From: Alphaproteobacteria bacterium
GTDB taxonomy: Bacteria > Pseudomonadota > Alphaproteobacteria > Micavibrionales > Micavibrionaceae
Assembly (NCBI GenBank): GCA_016699735.1
Contig: CP065008.1
Span: 2,679,962 to 2,743,961 of the forward strand
Length of the DNA stretch: 64,000 nt
Direction: 5' to 3'
Part shown: piece after piece, positions 54,801-62,262 of the stretch
Numbering within the stretch: the stretch's first letter is position 1
Layout of the letters: each line of letters starts with the position of its first letter
The notes under the pieces: model-generated
Databases searched by the model: none
Told to the model about the DNA's origin: nothing
Seen by the model: only the letters and a program-made list of their open reading frames with translations
Translations under genes and position numbers: made by a program

Positions 54801-56968
54801 ATCACCATTTCGATAACTTCAGAACCATCCGTATCGTTAACCGACGTTGTGATCGGGAACGGAACGCAGGTTCCCTCCTCCATGCACACATCCTGCCCGT
54901 CCACATTCGGAACGTCGGCCACCGCATCGACGAGGACATTGAACCCGTCATCGTCGGATGCTGAAATTCCGGCATCGGGATCGGTTGCCATCGCGGTCGC
55001 CACAAGCCCGGACAGATCGATATCGCTGTCCGCCGCGGGTTTGAATTTCAAAACCGTATCGAGGTTCTCACCCGGCGCCAGAACAACCGTCCAAGTGCCT
55101 GTGGTGGAATCATAAGTGCCGACCGTAAAGATCAGCTCGCCCCAGCTCGGGTCGATACCCGTAATCGTAACGGTCAGAAACTCGTTCGGACCGGGATTGG
55201 CACCCAGTTGCGCCGTTACGGGAACCTCAACGCACCCGTCTTCGCTGACTACCGCATCGTCGATGCCGTTATTGACCGTGATCGTCGGCGGATTAATGAC
55301 CGGAGCCCATGTCAGCGTGAACGGATCGGAATCCGAAGCCGTATTATTGGTAAGGTCGAACTCCCCGTCCGCAGGGCTATCGCTGGTGAACACCTTGGCC
55401 ACAAGATCAATACTGCCAAAGAAATGCGGGTCGTTCGGGGTGATCGTCAGCCCGATAATCTCGGCAGGAGTGAGAAAATATACGCCCGGAGAAACCAGCG
55501 TTCCCGCCGAAAGCGTGAACCCGTCCGGCACATCGCAAATCTGGTAGCCCGTAATAACCTCGGACCCGTCATCGGACCCTGCACCGTTATTGACCTCTTC
55601 GCCGGTCAAAGCATGAAGATCGACAGGCAGTGTCGCCCCTTCATCGCCGCTCTGATCGTCGGCCTGAATGTCGGGTTGGTCGGCGACCGCATCGACGATA
55701 ATATCAAAAACGCCGCTATCCGTTCCCGTCAATCCTGTATCGGGATCGGTTTCGGTGACGGTAAAGACGAGATCAAGCGCATCGGCGTCGCTGTCTGCGG
55801 GCGGATAGAACTTGGGATTGTCGGAGGCACCGAATTCGGCACCGCTGGCCGTCGTAAATGTATAGGTACCCGCGACCGGATCGAAAACACCCGGCCCCGT
55901 AACGGTCCAGCCGGCGGGAATACCGGAGATAACAACCTCAAGAATACCATTCGCACTGCCCGGAGAGGCAAAAAGAGTTGTGATCACACAACCGTCTTCT
56001 AAAACCTGCTGATCGCCGATCTCGATAACCGGAACCGGAGGCGTCGGCGAAGGCGTGGAATCGGAAACACCGGGGCGCCCCAAACCGAGATCCTCGCGAA
56101 TCTGCGGCAAATCGTAAACCAGCGCCGTCGGATTGATCGGCCCGACATCGTTCAAAGACAGCACGCCCTGTGGATCGAAGCTGCTCTGGAACCCGTAACC
56201 CGAATTGGCGGAACGTCCGCCGATCGAACCGGAAGACCCCGCAGCAGGCTCAATACCGGCGAGTTTTTCAGCGGTATTCTCAGGTGTGCCTGTTTGCGGG
56301 CCTTGAGCGGCTTCATCGCCCGCCGCTGGCTCGATATTCGCCGGATTCGTCTGGGGAATCGGCTCCCCTTCAGTCACGACCTCCGCCCAGTTCAGGGTCG
56401 ACCCCTCCTGCCCGTTTTGACCTTCTCCGCTGGAGGGTTCCGCCTGAGCCACGTGCTGCCCGGAGGAATCAGAAGGAACAGCCGCCGCATCCACCGTCTT
56501 CGGCGCAGCTTTGGCCTTAACAGGCTCATCTATAACAATCACACCATCTTTTGCCGACGCCGGGGCGGAAACCGGAATTAGTCCGGCAAGCTCGCCCTGA
56601 GCCAGAGCTTGCGTAAACTTCAGGATCGCCGACGATTCAGCCTGGGTTGCCTCGTTGAAATTTTTGAGAATAATCGCCGAACCGTCGGCAAACTTAAGGG
56701 TCACGTCCTCCCCGGAACGCGCAAATTCTTTCACGTCGGCCTCGGAAAAATCAAAGACGTATTTCCGGCCCGCCTCCATATCGACGGTGTAGTCCTTGCC
56801 CACCGCTGGTTTTTCAAGAAGCGCGGGACCACCCAGCCCCTGAACGCCGCCGACAGGAGCGCAATGATCGCTCGGCACAGGTGAACCGGCAGACTCCAGA
56901 GCGGAAGCAGGAGGCTGTGCCGGAACGCTGGCGCTCGAAGGATTGGAGACGATCTGTGGGCTGGTCAT
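51860..56968 (-). CDS. Large RTX adhesin with VWA domain, type I secreted
   Basis: 1702 aa, the likely substrate of the adjacent exporter. Order: a low-complexity start; a small beta domain (about 55-105, YTVDMEAGRKYVFDFSEADV) resembling N-terminal domains of BapA-type proteins; a Pro/Ala/Glu-rich linker with two PAAG sequences (214-217, 241-244); several cadherin-like or VCBS-like beta modules (about 320-1030) containing EDGC, DAVADxP and SxxSDxDPF-type repeats; a further beta region; a VWA domain with a MIDAS DVSGS near 1288; RTX nonapeptides (GGSGNDLIFGQEGNDHIHGD, near 1590-1620); and a C-terminal secretion domain ending in a beta region. It contains about a dozen Cys, unusual for such proteins. 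Role inferred: calcium-dependent surface adhesion or biofilm. Confidence 0.9.
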   Translation of the reverse strand: MTSPQIVSNPSSASVPAQPPASALESAGSPVPSDHCAPVGGVQGLGGPALLEKPAVGKDYTVDMEAGRKYVFDFSEADVKEFARSGEDVTLKFADGSAIILKNFNEATQAESSAILKFTQALAQGELAGLIPVSAPASAKDGVIVIDEPVKAKAAPKTVDAAAVPSDSSGQHVAQAEPSSGEGQNGQEGSTLNWAEVVTEGEPIPQTNPANIEPAAGDEAAQGPQTGTPENTAEKLAGIEPAAGSSGSIGGRSANSGYGFQSSFDPQGVLSLNDVGPINPTALVYDLPQIREDLGLGRPGVSDSTPSPTPPVPVIEIGDQQVLEDGCVITTLFASPGSANGILEVVISGIPAGWTVTGPGVFDPVAGTYTFTTASGAEFGASDNPKFYPPADSDADALDLVFTVTETDPDTGLTGTDSGVFDIIVDAVADQPDIQADDQSGDEGATLPVDLHALTGEEVNNGAGSDDGSEVITGYQICDVPDGFTLSAGTLVSPGVYFLTPAEIIGLTITPNDPHFFGSIDLVAKVFTSDSPADGEFDLTNNTASDSDPFTLTWAPVINPPTITVNNGIDDAVVSEDGCVEVPVTAQLGANPGPNEFLTVTITGIDPSWGELIFTVGTYDSTTGTWTVVLAPGENLDTVLKFKPAADSDIDLSGLVATAMATDPDAGISASDDDGFNVLVDAVADVPNVDGQDVCMEEGTCVPFPITTSVNDTDGSEVIEMVIVRGLPDGVTLTSGVFDSALGGWVLTPDQLAGLGVNVPNGITGNFNISIESIAFEQNTSGTEFNPDDNRASAFDNVVLCIKPDEIPVLVQPEEVSIDESDLAPTTSISGQVEADFGSDGPGVFSGNGTSFIGTVTSGGVPVNVVFDAATNTYTGLASGATVFTLVIATDGSYTFNLLGTLDHPDGSDPNDSLPLEFGVTATDSEGDGADGVITVHVHDDAPIAEDDSVEFDHTEGGATGDVLPNDSLSEDTPNTVTKVAFGGVEVEVDPVTGATVEGDFGTLQIFADGTYTYTLHPCSPTGGSGGSASLDPMVDDVAGIQESITKNGITVTILNDGNYDISWVNSPDGNGLGIDNLDTSDSKKILPRGETFGISFAEDAQSVAITIAEIGDNNDDGLHGAEYVIHFADGTTYCGEQQFAPGGIVNGHFTFTLNSADFGGKLIQSVDINSLDSGDYLGASMLLGNVQVTYPGGDDCGCQEDVFTYTLTDSDGDSDTATLTLQCIEGQLIVGENVSDRDGSTTPHHVGTDAGAIVGGAGADILVGDAGGSFLETKTQDYNMVFMLDVSGSMGYPKDDPRLALLVQAMESLMNDIGSYNDGVIKVHMVAFSTTVRSEGTFIVTDATGLADAITYLHGLTANGLTNYEDPLQHAISWLESGEALGGDAITTSYFISDGQPNRFNNSSGGVSQGSASTVIGEITGTDGTDEVGILQGLSDEVIGVGIDIGSDISRLDVIDSDGDAINVVDPHDLTAVLADLNPVLNLDSLGDDVLDGGAGRDIIFGDVLYTDELAFMHGLLTDDGSGWEVFERLEAGESTLDPSWSREDTIAFIRGHSEELAQESVDTNGDGRLGGHDTIHGGSGNDLIFGQEGNDHIHGDAGNDVLYGGSGADHFVFGSILEGVDQIMDFSVSEGDLIDLSAILSSYDPLSDDIHDFVIVTESAGNTLLSVDVTGAAGAGGIVDLAVLAGITGLDLDAAIRATV

Positions 56969-57068
56969 AGTTTGCTTACTCCTCGGTACGCAATAAATTT
57001 CAACAGGGAATCACCGCCGGCCAAAAAGGCTCATATTCTTAATTTTTCCTTAACGCTTGGAATGGCCT

Positions 57069-57098
57069 CTTTTACTGAAAAAACAGGGACTTTGTCAA
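57069..57098 (-). promoter_or_regulatory. Probable promoter of the adhesin operon
   Basis: On the minus strand: -35 TTGACA, perfect (57093-57098), an 18-base spacer, and -10 TAAAAG (57069-57074). The untranslated leader would be about 95 bases to the ATG at 56968. Confidence 0.5.
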
Positions 57099-57148
57099 CG
57101 ATTATGACAAAATTTCTTCTGGATCAGGGAGTTGACTGATGTGATTAT

Positions 57149-57160
57149 GTAAATATTTAC
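57149..57160. promoter_or_regulatory. Perfect AT-rich palindrome upstream of the adhesin promoter
   Basis: GTAAATATTTAC, a perfect 12-base palindrome about 50 bases upstream of the adhesin -35. An activator or repressor site is possible; no matching regulator is encoded nearby. Confidence 0.35.
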
Positions 57161-57276
57161 CTTTCGTTTGCCAAATTTTTAGAGACGACAATTAAATCTC
57201 TAGCGCAAAAAGAGCCGGAAGTTGAGAAAAAAACAGCGAAAGCTCTTTTTATTCAGAACTTTAGCTGCAAATTTCC

Positions 57277-57603
57277 TGTGGAAAAAAATAGACTCTGCGC
57301 TGATTCGACAAGAAAATTGTTATATTGCAATAGGTTAAGAGAGTTTAGGCGAATCGCTAGAAAATAAAGACACGAAAAGAAACCAAATGTGTTTTTCATA
57401 AAACAAAAATTTTGCTGAAAAACAGACCCAAAAAAAACTTTTTTTATCTGTGAATAACCTGTGGATAAAAGCAGAAATTTTATCCACAGCACCCGCCCGC
57501 CAAAGATTCAAAATGTGGAATATTATTTCAACAGGACGGCCTGTAGCGAAATAATGCTGCAAAAATCGCAAAAAAAGACTCGACTCGAGTGCATACCCGA
57601 GTC
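57277..57603. other. Candidate replication origin or DnaA/CcrM-controlled region
   Basis: AT-rich block with four DnaA-box-like nonamers: TGTGGAAAA (57277-57285), TGTGAATAA (57449-57457), TGTGGATAA (57460-57468) and TTATCCACA (57480-57488); the last three match TTATNCACA, and the last two are perfect. GANTC sites at 57291, 57302, 57351, 57505, 57577, 57582 and 57599 make seven in 313 bases, where about one is expected by chance. Caulobacter-type origins combine both features. None of the classical origin neighbours (dnaA, dnaN, hemE, gidA, parAB) is in the window, so the call stays tentative. Confidence 0.42.
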
Positions 57604-58128
57604 ATGATCCAAACATCTCCAGACGGACAAGGTTACAAGAAATTGTCTCCCCCCTCTGAAGATCGGGTGAATGGTCATCACCCAGGGTTCCCGGAGCTGC
57701 TTTGCCTTTTGCCCTGTGCTGAAGGTGATGCTGGGGGCTTAAGAGGAAGTGTAAATACTTCGGCCAGCTTGACAGATTTAACCTGTGGTCGCGCACATTA
57801 AAACGTCAGTAGGTTTGTTTTGCTGCAGTCCGTCGTGTGCTTGAATACTTCTTCGCAGGATCGGTGGTTTCGCGATAAGCACCGATGAGTGGTCTGATCA
57901 CCACGATAAATAACGCGGACGAGGGGTTCGTCCGCTGGAATGGGGAAAAAGCTTCGGTAAGCTGCCGGACATCGTCCTCTGACCTGATCTAGCGAGACCT
58001 GCTTGTCTTTACTCCGGTAAATTCAACAGGGTTATGCTTCCCAAAAGTCCTCGGTGTCTGATTTCTGGCTGGCTTCGGTTAAGCGGAAATTGAGGCACCG
58101 AGGCGCTTTGGGGGGTCTGGCCTTTTTT
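57560..58128 (+). ncRNA. Large structured RNA candidate, unclassified
   Basis: About 570 bases of balanced composition with no credible frame and many local helices: CATCACC-CAGGG (57676-57687) with CCCTG (57712-57716) and GGTGATG (57724-57730); CTGG/CCAG (57731, 57764) around GAAGT/ACTTC (57746, 57757); CGGTG/CACCG (57862, 57880); GTGGT/ACCAC (57889, 57900); GCGGACG/CGTCCGC (57915, 57929); CCTCGGTG/CACCGAGG (58049, 58096). A T-run ends it at 58123-58128. A weak promoter (TTCAAC, 17 bases, AATAAT at 57550-57555) would start it near 57562. It does not show RNase P, tmRNA, SRP, 6S or group I/II intron signatures that I know. Strand is inferred from the T-run. Confidence 0.45.
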
Positions 58129-58359
58129 CATCCCATTTTTTTGCCACGCCCAGTTTTTATCCCCCCAGTTTTCGTCCCCGTTGAAAATATCAGGCGATTG
58201 AAAAAACAGTCTTGTCGCCCAGGGGTCTTTAGGGTTAGAACGCTCCTCGACATTAAATGAGCAAACGATTTTTCCGTAAATGTTAATTACTCCCTATCCT
58301 AAAGATGTATTTCAAAAACAACCCTTTTATGGTACTTTATGTCATAAATATGGCATTTC

Positions 58360-58387
58360 TTGAATATTAGAATTCTACAAATATAAA
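58360..58387 (+). promoter_or_regulatory. Promoter of the first receiver gene
   Basis: TTGAAT (58360-58365), a 16-base spacer and TATAAA (58382-58387), 22 bases before the ATG at 58409, in a strongly AT-rich stretch. The region 58129-58359 otherwise shows nothing I can identify. Confidence 0.5.
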
Positions 58388-58408
58388 ATTATTTTGGGTG
58401 ATTAAATT

Positions 58409-58918
58409 ATGGCGTTAAGCCTTGATAAATTGAGCATTTTAGTAGTTGAAGACGTCGCGCCGATGCGCCAGCTTCTGATGGTGATCCTTCAAACGCTCGG
58501 CATCGGAACCGTTCTGGCCGCTAATGACGGAACTGAAGGTTACGAGGTTTTTTGTAACGAAAGACCCGATATTGTCATTACCGACTGGCATATGGAACCC
58601 ATGGACGGCATTGAACTGACCCGCAGGATCCGCAACGACTCAACCTCGCCCAATAAAACCGTTCCGATCATCATGCTGACCGGCTACAGCGCCGCAAACC
58701 GCATTCAGCGCTCAAGGGACGCAGGCGCCACGGAATACCTCGCCAAGCCTTTCACCGCCGAAGGTCTCGTCAAACGCATAACCTATGTCATTGAAAATCC
58801 AAGAGATTTCATACTAGCAAGAGATTATTTCGGGCCGGATCGGCGGCGCAAGGAAAACCGGGCCTATTCCGGACCCCTGCGCCGAATGTCCGATGCGCTC
58901 GAAACACTGGCGGGATAG
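58409..58918 (+). CDS. Receiver protein with FGPDRRRK tail (copy 1)
   Basis: 169 aa. CheY-like receiver (1-125): acidic pocket VVEDVAP, phospho-acceptor Asp59 in VITDWHMEPMDG, IIMLTGYSAANR with the conserved Thr, and Lys in YLAKPFTAEG. A C-terminal extension (about 130-169) carries RDYFGPDRRRKENRAYSGPL and then RRM. It has no DNA-binding or enzymatic output. The next gene, six bases on, encodes a helical protein with a conserved His. The pair is duplicated 1.2 kb downstream (58% or so by eye over the receiver), so receiver plus helical protein forms a module. Confidence 0.88.
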   Translation: MALSLDKLSILVVEDVAPMRQLLMVILQTLGIGTVLAANDGTEGYEVFCNERPDIVITDWHMEPMDGIELTRRIRNDSTSPNKTVPIIMLTGYSAANRIQRSRDAGATEYLAKPFTAEGLVKRITYVIENPRDFILARDYFGPDRRRKENRAYSGPLRRMSDALETLAG

Positions 58919-58924
58919 GAAATC

Positions 58925-59428
58925 ATGACACGGGCCGAATCGAATCACAGGGCAATCATCATCAAGGCGAATTTCGCGCTGCGGACAAAAATCGGCCGCG
59001 GGAAAATCCCCCCGTCGGCCATCCTGGCCTGCACACAACTCATGGAATCCAACGCCTTCGACTTTCAGAGCCTGGCCAGCGACCTATTGAGGGGAATGAG
59101 ACAGACAATCGAAAAATTCCACGCGGAACGGCTTTCAGGCCAGGAGGCTTTGAGCGATTTACGTAACCGGATCATGCAGTTCAAGGGAAACGCTGCAACC
59201 TTCCATTATCCGCTCTTGACGGATATCGCCCAAATCGTCCTCGATCTGATTGAAAACATTGAAGAGTTGGACGCCCCCGCTCTTGAAATTATCACCGCCT
59301 TCGAGGATACGGCCACAAAATTGCTGCACAGGCAAATCCGCGGCAAAAGCGACACGCGCTCGGCGAAAATCCCTGCCGAATTCCGCAAGGCCTGCGAACG
59401 CTACTGGTCGAAAAGGCAAAAAGCTTAA
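58925..59428 (+). CDS. All-helical partner protein with conserved His (copy 1)
   Basis: 167 aa, unrecognised. Predicted all-alpha: ANFALRTKIGRGKIPPSAIL, then MESNAFDFQSLASDLLRGMR, then IMQFKGNAATFHYPLLTDIA and LEIITAFEDTATKLLHRQIR. Compared with copy 2 the conserved elements are LRxKIGxGKIxP, DFxxLAxxxLxxxxxTI, QxKxNAAxFHYxL, AQxxLxxxE, ALEI and the end ACERY. His94 in AAxFHY is shared, as is the preceding Asn. The size, helix content and receiver partner fit a histidine phosphotransfer or receiver-binding protein. That role is inferred; the FHY motif is not the classical HPt motif (HxxKG). Confidence 0.75.
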   Translation: MTRAESNHRAIIIKANFALRTKIGRGKIPPSAILACTQLMESNAFDFQSLASDLLRGMRQTIEKFHAERLSGQEALSDLRNRIMQFKGNAATFHYPLLTDIAQIVLDLIENIEELDAPALEIITAFEDTATKLLHRQIRGKSDTRSAKIPAEFRKACERYWSKRQKA

Positions 59429-59576
59429 ACACATCCGCACTTAAGCCTTGGATAAAGAACACAAAAACGCGCCGGCCCCCTGTCTGGCCTTCTTGACCCG
59501 TGCTAATATTCGCAAGTCTGTATCTTAGCGTCCCTGAATAAACCCTGTCCGACACCCTCTTCCGCTGCCTGAACGG

Positions 59577-60107
59577 ATGACCGCACTGAAACTGGAAAAA
59601 TTGAGCACTTTGATCGCGGAGGATACACAGCCGATGCGCGACCTCATCACGGCAGTACTCAAAAAACTCGGAGTCGGCACAATCATTCCGGCCAATGACG
59701 GAGAGGAAGCCTTCGCCGCCTTTTGCCGCCACAACCCGGATATTATCATCACTGACTGGCACATGACGCCCATGAGCGGCATCGACCTCGTACAGAATAT
59801 CCGTCGATCAAGCGCCTCCCCCAACCGCCTTGTCCCCGTCATCATGCTGACGGGTTATAGCGCCGCCGCGCGCATCACCTCCTCGAGGGATCAGGGCATT
59901 ACGGAATACCTGACCAAGCCGTTCGACGCCCACAACCTGATCCGCAAGATTCTGCACGTTATCAACGCGCCCCGCGATTTTGTCCTGAACGGCAGCTATT
60001 TCGGCCCCGACCGCCGCCGCAAAAAAAGCGCGGCTTATCTCGGCCCGTTCCGCCGCGCCGCCGATGCGCCGGACAAAAACCCTGAAACGGTGGGCAGTGG
60101 GCCATGA
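59577..60107 (+). CDS. Receiver protein with FGPDRRRK tail (copy 2)
   Basis: 176 aa paralogue of the gene at 58409. Receiver with IAEDTQP, phospho-acceptor Asp60 in IIITDWHMTPMSG, VIMLTGYSAAARI and YLTKPFDAHN. The tail again has GSYFGPDRRRKKSAAYLGPF followed by RR, then a divergent end. The strict conservation of FGPDRRRK and of the GPxRR that follows suggests a binding function, perhaps for the helical partner. The ATG at 59577 has only a weak ribosome site. The last codons overlap the next gene (ATGA), coupling the two. The gap 59429-59576 holds a small GGCC hairpin and no gene. Confidence 0.88.
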   Translation: MTALKLEKLSTLIAEDTQPMRDLITAVLKKLGVGTIIPANDGEEAFAAFCRHNPDIIITDWHMTPMSGIDLVQNIRRSSASPNRLVPVIMLTGYSAAARITSSRDQGITEYLTKPFDAHNLIRKILHVINAPRDFVLNGSYFGPDRRRKKSAAYLGPFRRAADAPDKNPETVGSGP

Positions 60108-60604
60108 AGAAAACCAGTCAGCAGGGAAACAATGTCAGGATCATCCGCGCCACCAATCTCCTGCGCTCGAAAATCGGAACCGGAAAAATCTCCCCGGAAG
60201 TCATTCAGGAATGCCAGAAGGTCATTGAGGAAAACGACATCGACTTCTCCCCCCTCGCCCGCGAGTTTCTCGATTCTCTGGCGCAAACGATTCGCCGGAC
60301 CCGCTCCCGCGAAATCTCGGAACAGCAAGCGGTCGAAAGAATGGCCGGCTGCGTGATGCAGCTCAAGGCCAACGCCGCCGTTTTCCATTATCGGCTGGTC
60401 GGCAATCTGGCGCAGGTCATGCTCGGCTTTCTTGAAAGCCTGACCCATATCGACGACAACGCGCTGGAGATCGTCGACGCCCACCACAAGACCCTGAACG
60501 CGATCATCGCCAAGCAAATGAAGGGCGACGGTGGCCAGCACGGTCAGGAACTCCAGCAGGAACTGATCCGCGCCTGCGAGCGCTACAAGCGCAACACAGG
60601 ATAA
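60104..60604 (+). CDS. All-helical partner protein with conserved His (copy 2)
   Basis: 166 aa, paralogue of the gene at 58925. Elements: IRATNLLRSKIGTGKISPEV, NDIDFSPLAREFLDSLAQTI, VMQLKANAAVFHYRLVGNLA with His95 at the conserved place, QVMLGFLESLTHIDDNALEI, and ACERYKRNTG. A Gly/Gln/His stretch (GDGGQHGQELQQEL) lies before the end and is absent from copy 1. The start overlaps the stop of the receiver gene by four bases, so the two are made together in similar amounts. Convergent with serA, six bases apart. Confidence 0.77.
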   Translation: MKKTSQQGNNVRIIRATNLLRSKIGTGKISPEVIQECQKVIEENDIDFSPLAREFLDSLAQTIRRTRSREISEQQAVERMAGCVMQLKANAAVFHYRLVGNLAQVMLGFLESLTHIDDNALEIVDAHHKTLNAIIAKQMKGDGGQHGQELQQELIRACERYKRNTG

Positions 60605-60610
60605 CGGCGC

Positions 60611-62188
60611 CTAGAATCTCAGGCGCTTGACGCTTTCGATCTGCGGCAGGGCTTCGACCTTCTCGAACAGATCATCCGGCAGCGGCGCATCGAGAGAGAC
60701 CAGACACACCGCCGTCTCGCCCGCTTTCACGCGGCCCAGACGGAAATCGGCGATATTCTGCCCGCCATCCGCCAGAATCATTCCAAGACCGCCGATCAGT
60801 CCCGGCTTGTCCTTGTTGCGGATGAACAGCATATCGCGGGTCAGCGCCGCCTCGACAGGCACACCCTCGATATTAACGACCCGCGGCTCCTTGCCGGTAA
60901 ACAAAGTTCCCGTCACGTTGCGGGTCCGCTTGGTGGTCTTGACGATCAGGTTGATCATCGACCGCCAGTTACGCCCGGTCTTGTCATAACTTTGTTTGAT
61001 TTTAATGCCCCGCGCCTCGGCGACCTTGAGGGCATTGACCATATTGATGCTCTCCGTCTGCGCCCCCAGCAGATGGGCGATGATAACCGACGTGATCGGG
61101 TCGGTATTGATATCGGTGACGGTTCCCTCGTACTCGATTTCGATTCCCTGAATCGCATGATCCGTGATCTGCCCGGCGAACTCGCCCAGCTGCGCCCCCA
61201 GAGCCAGATAGGGTTTCAGGCGCGGCGCATCTTCGGCGGAAATCGAAGGCATATTCAAAGCATTCGTCACCGCCCCGTTCATCAGGTAATCCGCCATCTG
61301 CTCCGCCACCTGCAGCGCCACATTGACCTGCGCCTCGGTCGTCGATGCGCCCAGGTGCGGGGTGCAGATCAGCTTCGGATGGTTAAAGAGGATATTCTCC
61401 TTCGCCGGCTCAACCTCGAACACATCCAGCCCCGCCCCGGCCACCTTGCCGGAATCGAGAGCCGCCTTGAGATCGGCTTCAACAATCAGCCCACCGCGCG
61501 CGCAGTTAATGATATAAACGCCGTCCTTCATTTGTGCGATCGTCTCGGCATTGATCATATGGCTGGTCTTGTCGTTCTTCGGCACATGGATCGTGATGAA
61601 ATCCGACCGCGCATAAATCTCTTCAAGCTCAACCTTTTCGACACCGATATCCTGCGCCCGCTCGGACGTGAGGAACGGATCAAAAGCGATCACCTTCATC
61701 TTGAGGCCCAGCGCCCGGTCCGCGACGATCGAACCGATATTGCCGCACCCGATGACGCCCAGAGTCTTGTTGTAAAGCTCGGTGCCCATAAACTTGCTCT
61801 TTTCCCACTTCCCGGCATGGGTGCTGGCATTCGCCTGCGGAATCTGCCGTGCCAGAGAGAACATCATCGCAATCGCGTGTTCCGCAGTCGTAATAGAATT
61901 GCCGAAAGGCGTATTCATGACCACGATCCCGGCATTGGTCGCGGCAGGAATGTCGACATTATCGACCCCGATCCCGGCCCGGCCGATGACCTTGAGGTTC
62001 TTGGCCGCCGCAATCATGGCCGCATTGACCTTGGTTTCGCTGCGGATCGCCAGACCATCATACTGGTCGATGATGGCAATCTGCTCCGCAGGGCTAAGGC
62101 CCGCCTTGAAGTCAACCTCAACTCCGGCTTTTTTGAAAATTTCGATGGCAAGGGGGTCCAGCTTGTCGCTGATAAGAACTTTAGGCAT
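60611..62188 (-). CDS. serA: D-3-phosphoglycerate dehydrogenase
   Basis: First step of serine synthesis: oxidises 3-phosphoglycerate with NAD+. Long form of 525 aa. Substrate and nucleotide domains: LISDKLDPLAIEIFKKAGVE, GRAGIGVDNVDIPAAT, NTPFGNSITTAEHAIAMMF, the NAD motif GVIGCGNIGSIVADRALGL, CARGGLIVEADLKAAL and PHLGASTTEAQVNVALQVAE with catalytic His. A regulatory ASB-like domain (about 320-450) and a C-terminal ACT domain (RNKDKPGLIGGLGMILADGG) follow. AGGAG lies eight bases before the ATG. It is the third gene of a serC-MFS-serA group on this strand. Confidence 0.96.
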   Translation of the reverse strand: MPKVLISDKLDPLAIEIFKKAGVEVDFKAGLSPAEQIAIIDQYDGLAIRSETKVNAAMIAAAKNLKVIGRAGIGVDNVDIPAATNAGIVVMNTPFGNSITTAEHAIAMMFSLARQIPQANASTHAGKWEKSKFMGTELYNKTLGVIGCGNIGSIVADRALGLKMKVIAFDPFLTSERAQDIGVEKVELEEIYARSDFITIHVPKNDKTSHMINAETIAQMKDGVYIINCARGGLIVEADLKAALDSGKVAGAGLDVFEVEPAKENILFNHPKLICTPHLGASTTEAQVNVALQVAEQMADYLMNGAVTNALNMPSISAEDAPRLKPYLALGAQLGEFAGQITDHAIQGIEIEYEGTVTDINTDPITSVIIAHLLGAQTESINMVNALKVAEARGIKIKQSYDKTGRNWRSMINLIVKTTKRTRNVTGTLFTGKEPRVVNIEGVPVEAALTRDMLFIRNKDKPGLIGGLGMILADGGQNIADFRLGRVKAGETAVCLVSLDAPLPDDLFEKVEALPQIESVKRLRF

Positions 62189-62262
62189 TCGATGACTCCT
62201 ATTTTGTCTTGTTAGGAAAACAGGCGTTCACGTCTATGCGACTTTAGACAGGATGTAAAGAA

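Noticed and set aside
57589..57801. 70-codon frame inside the structured region
   Set aside because: No ribosome site, composition unlike coding DNA, and it cuts through several perfect hairpins.
57560..58128. Assignment as RNase P RNA, tmRNA, 6S, SRP RNA, group I/II intron or hammerhead ribozyme
   Set aside because: The conserved cores I know for each are absent. A CGATGAG...GATAA stretch near 57880-57910 only superficially recalls a hammerhead and lacks CUGAUGA and GAAA.
58054..58260. 68-codon frame starting inside the 58.05 kb hairpin
   Set aside because: No ribosome site, and the translation (many Pro, Phe, Val) looks random.
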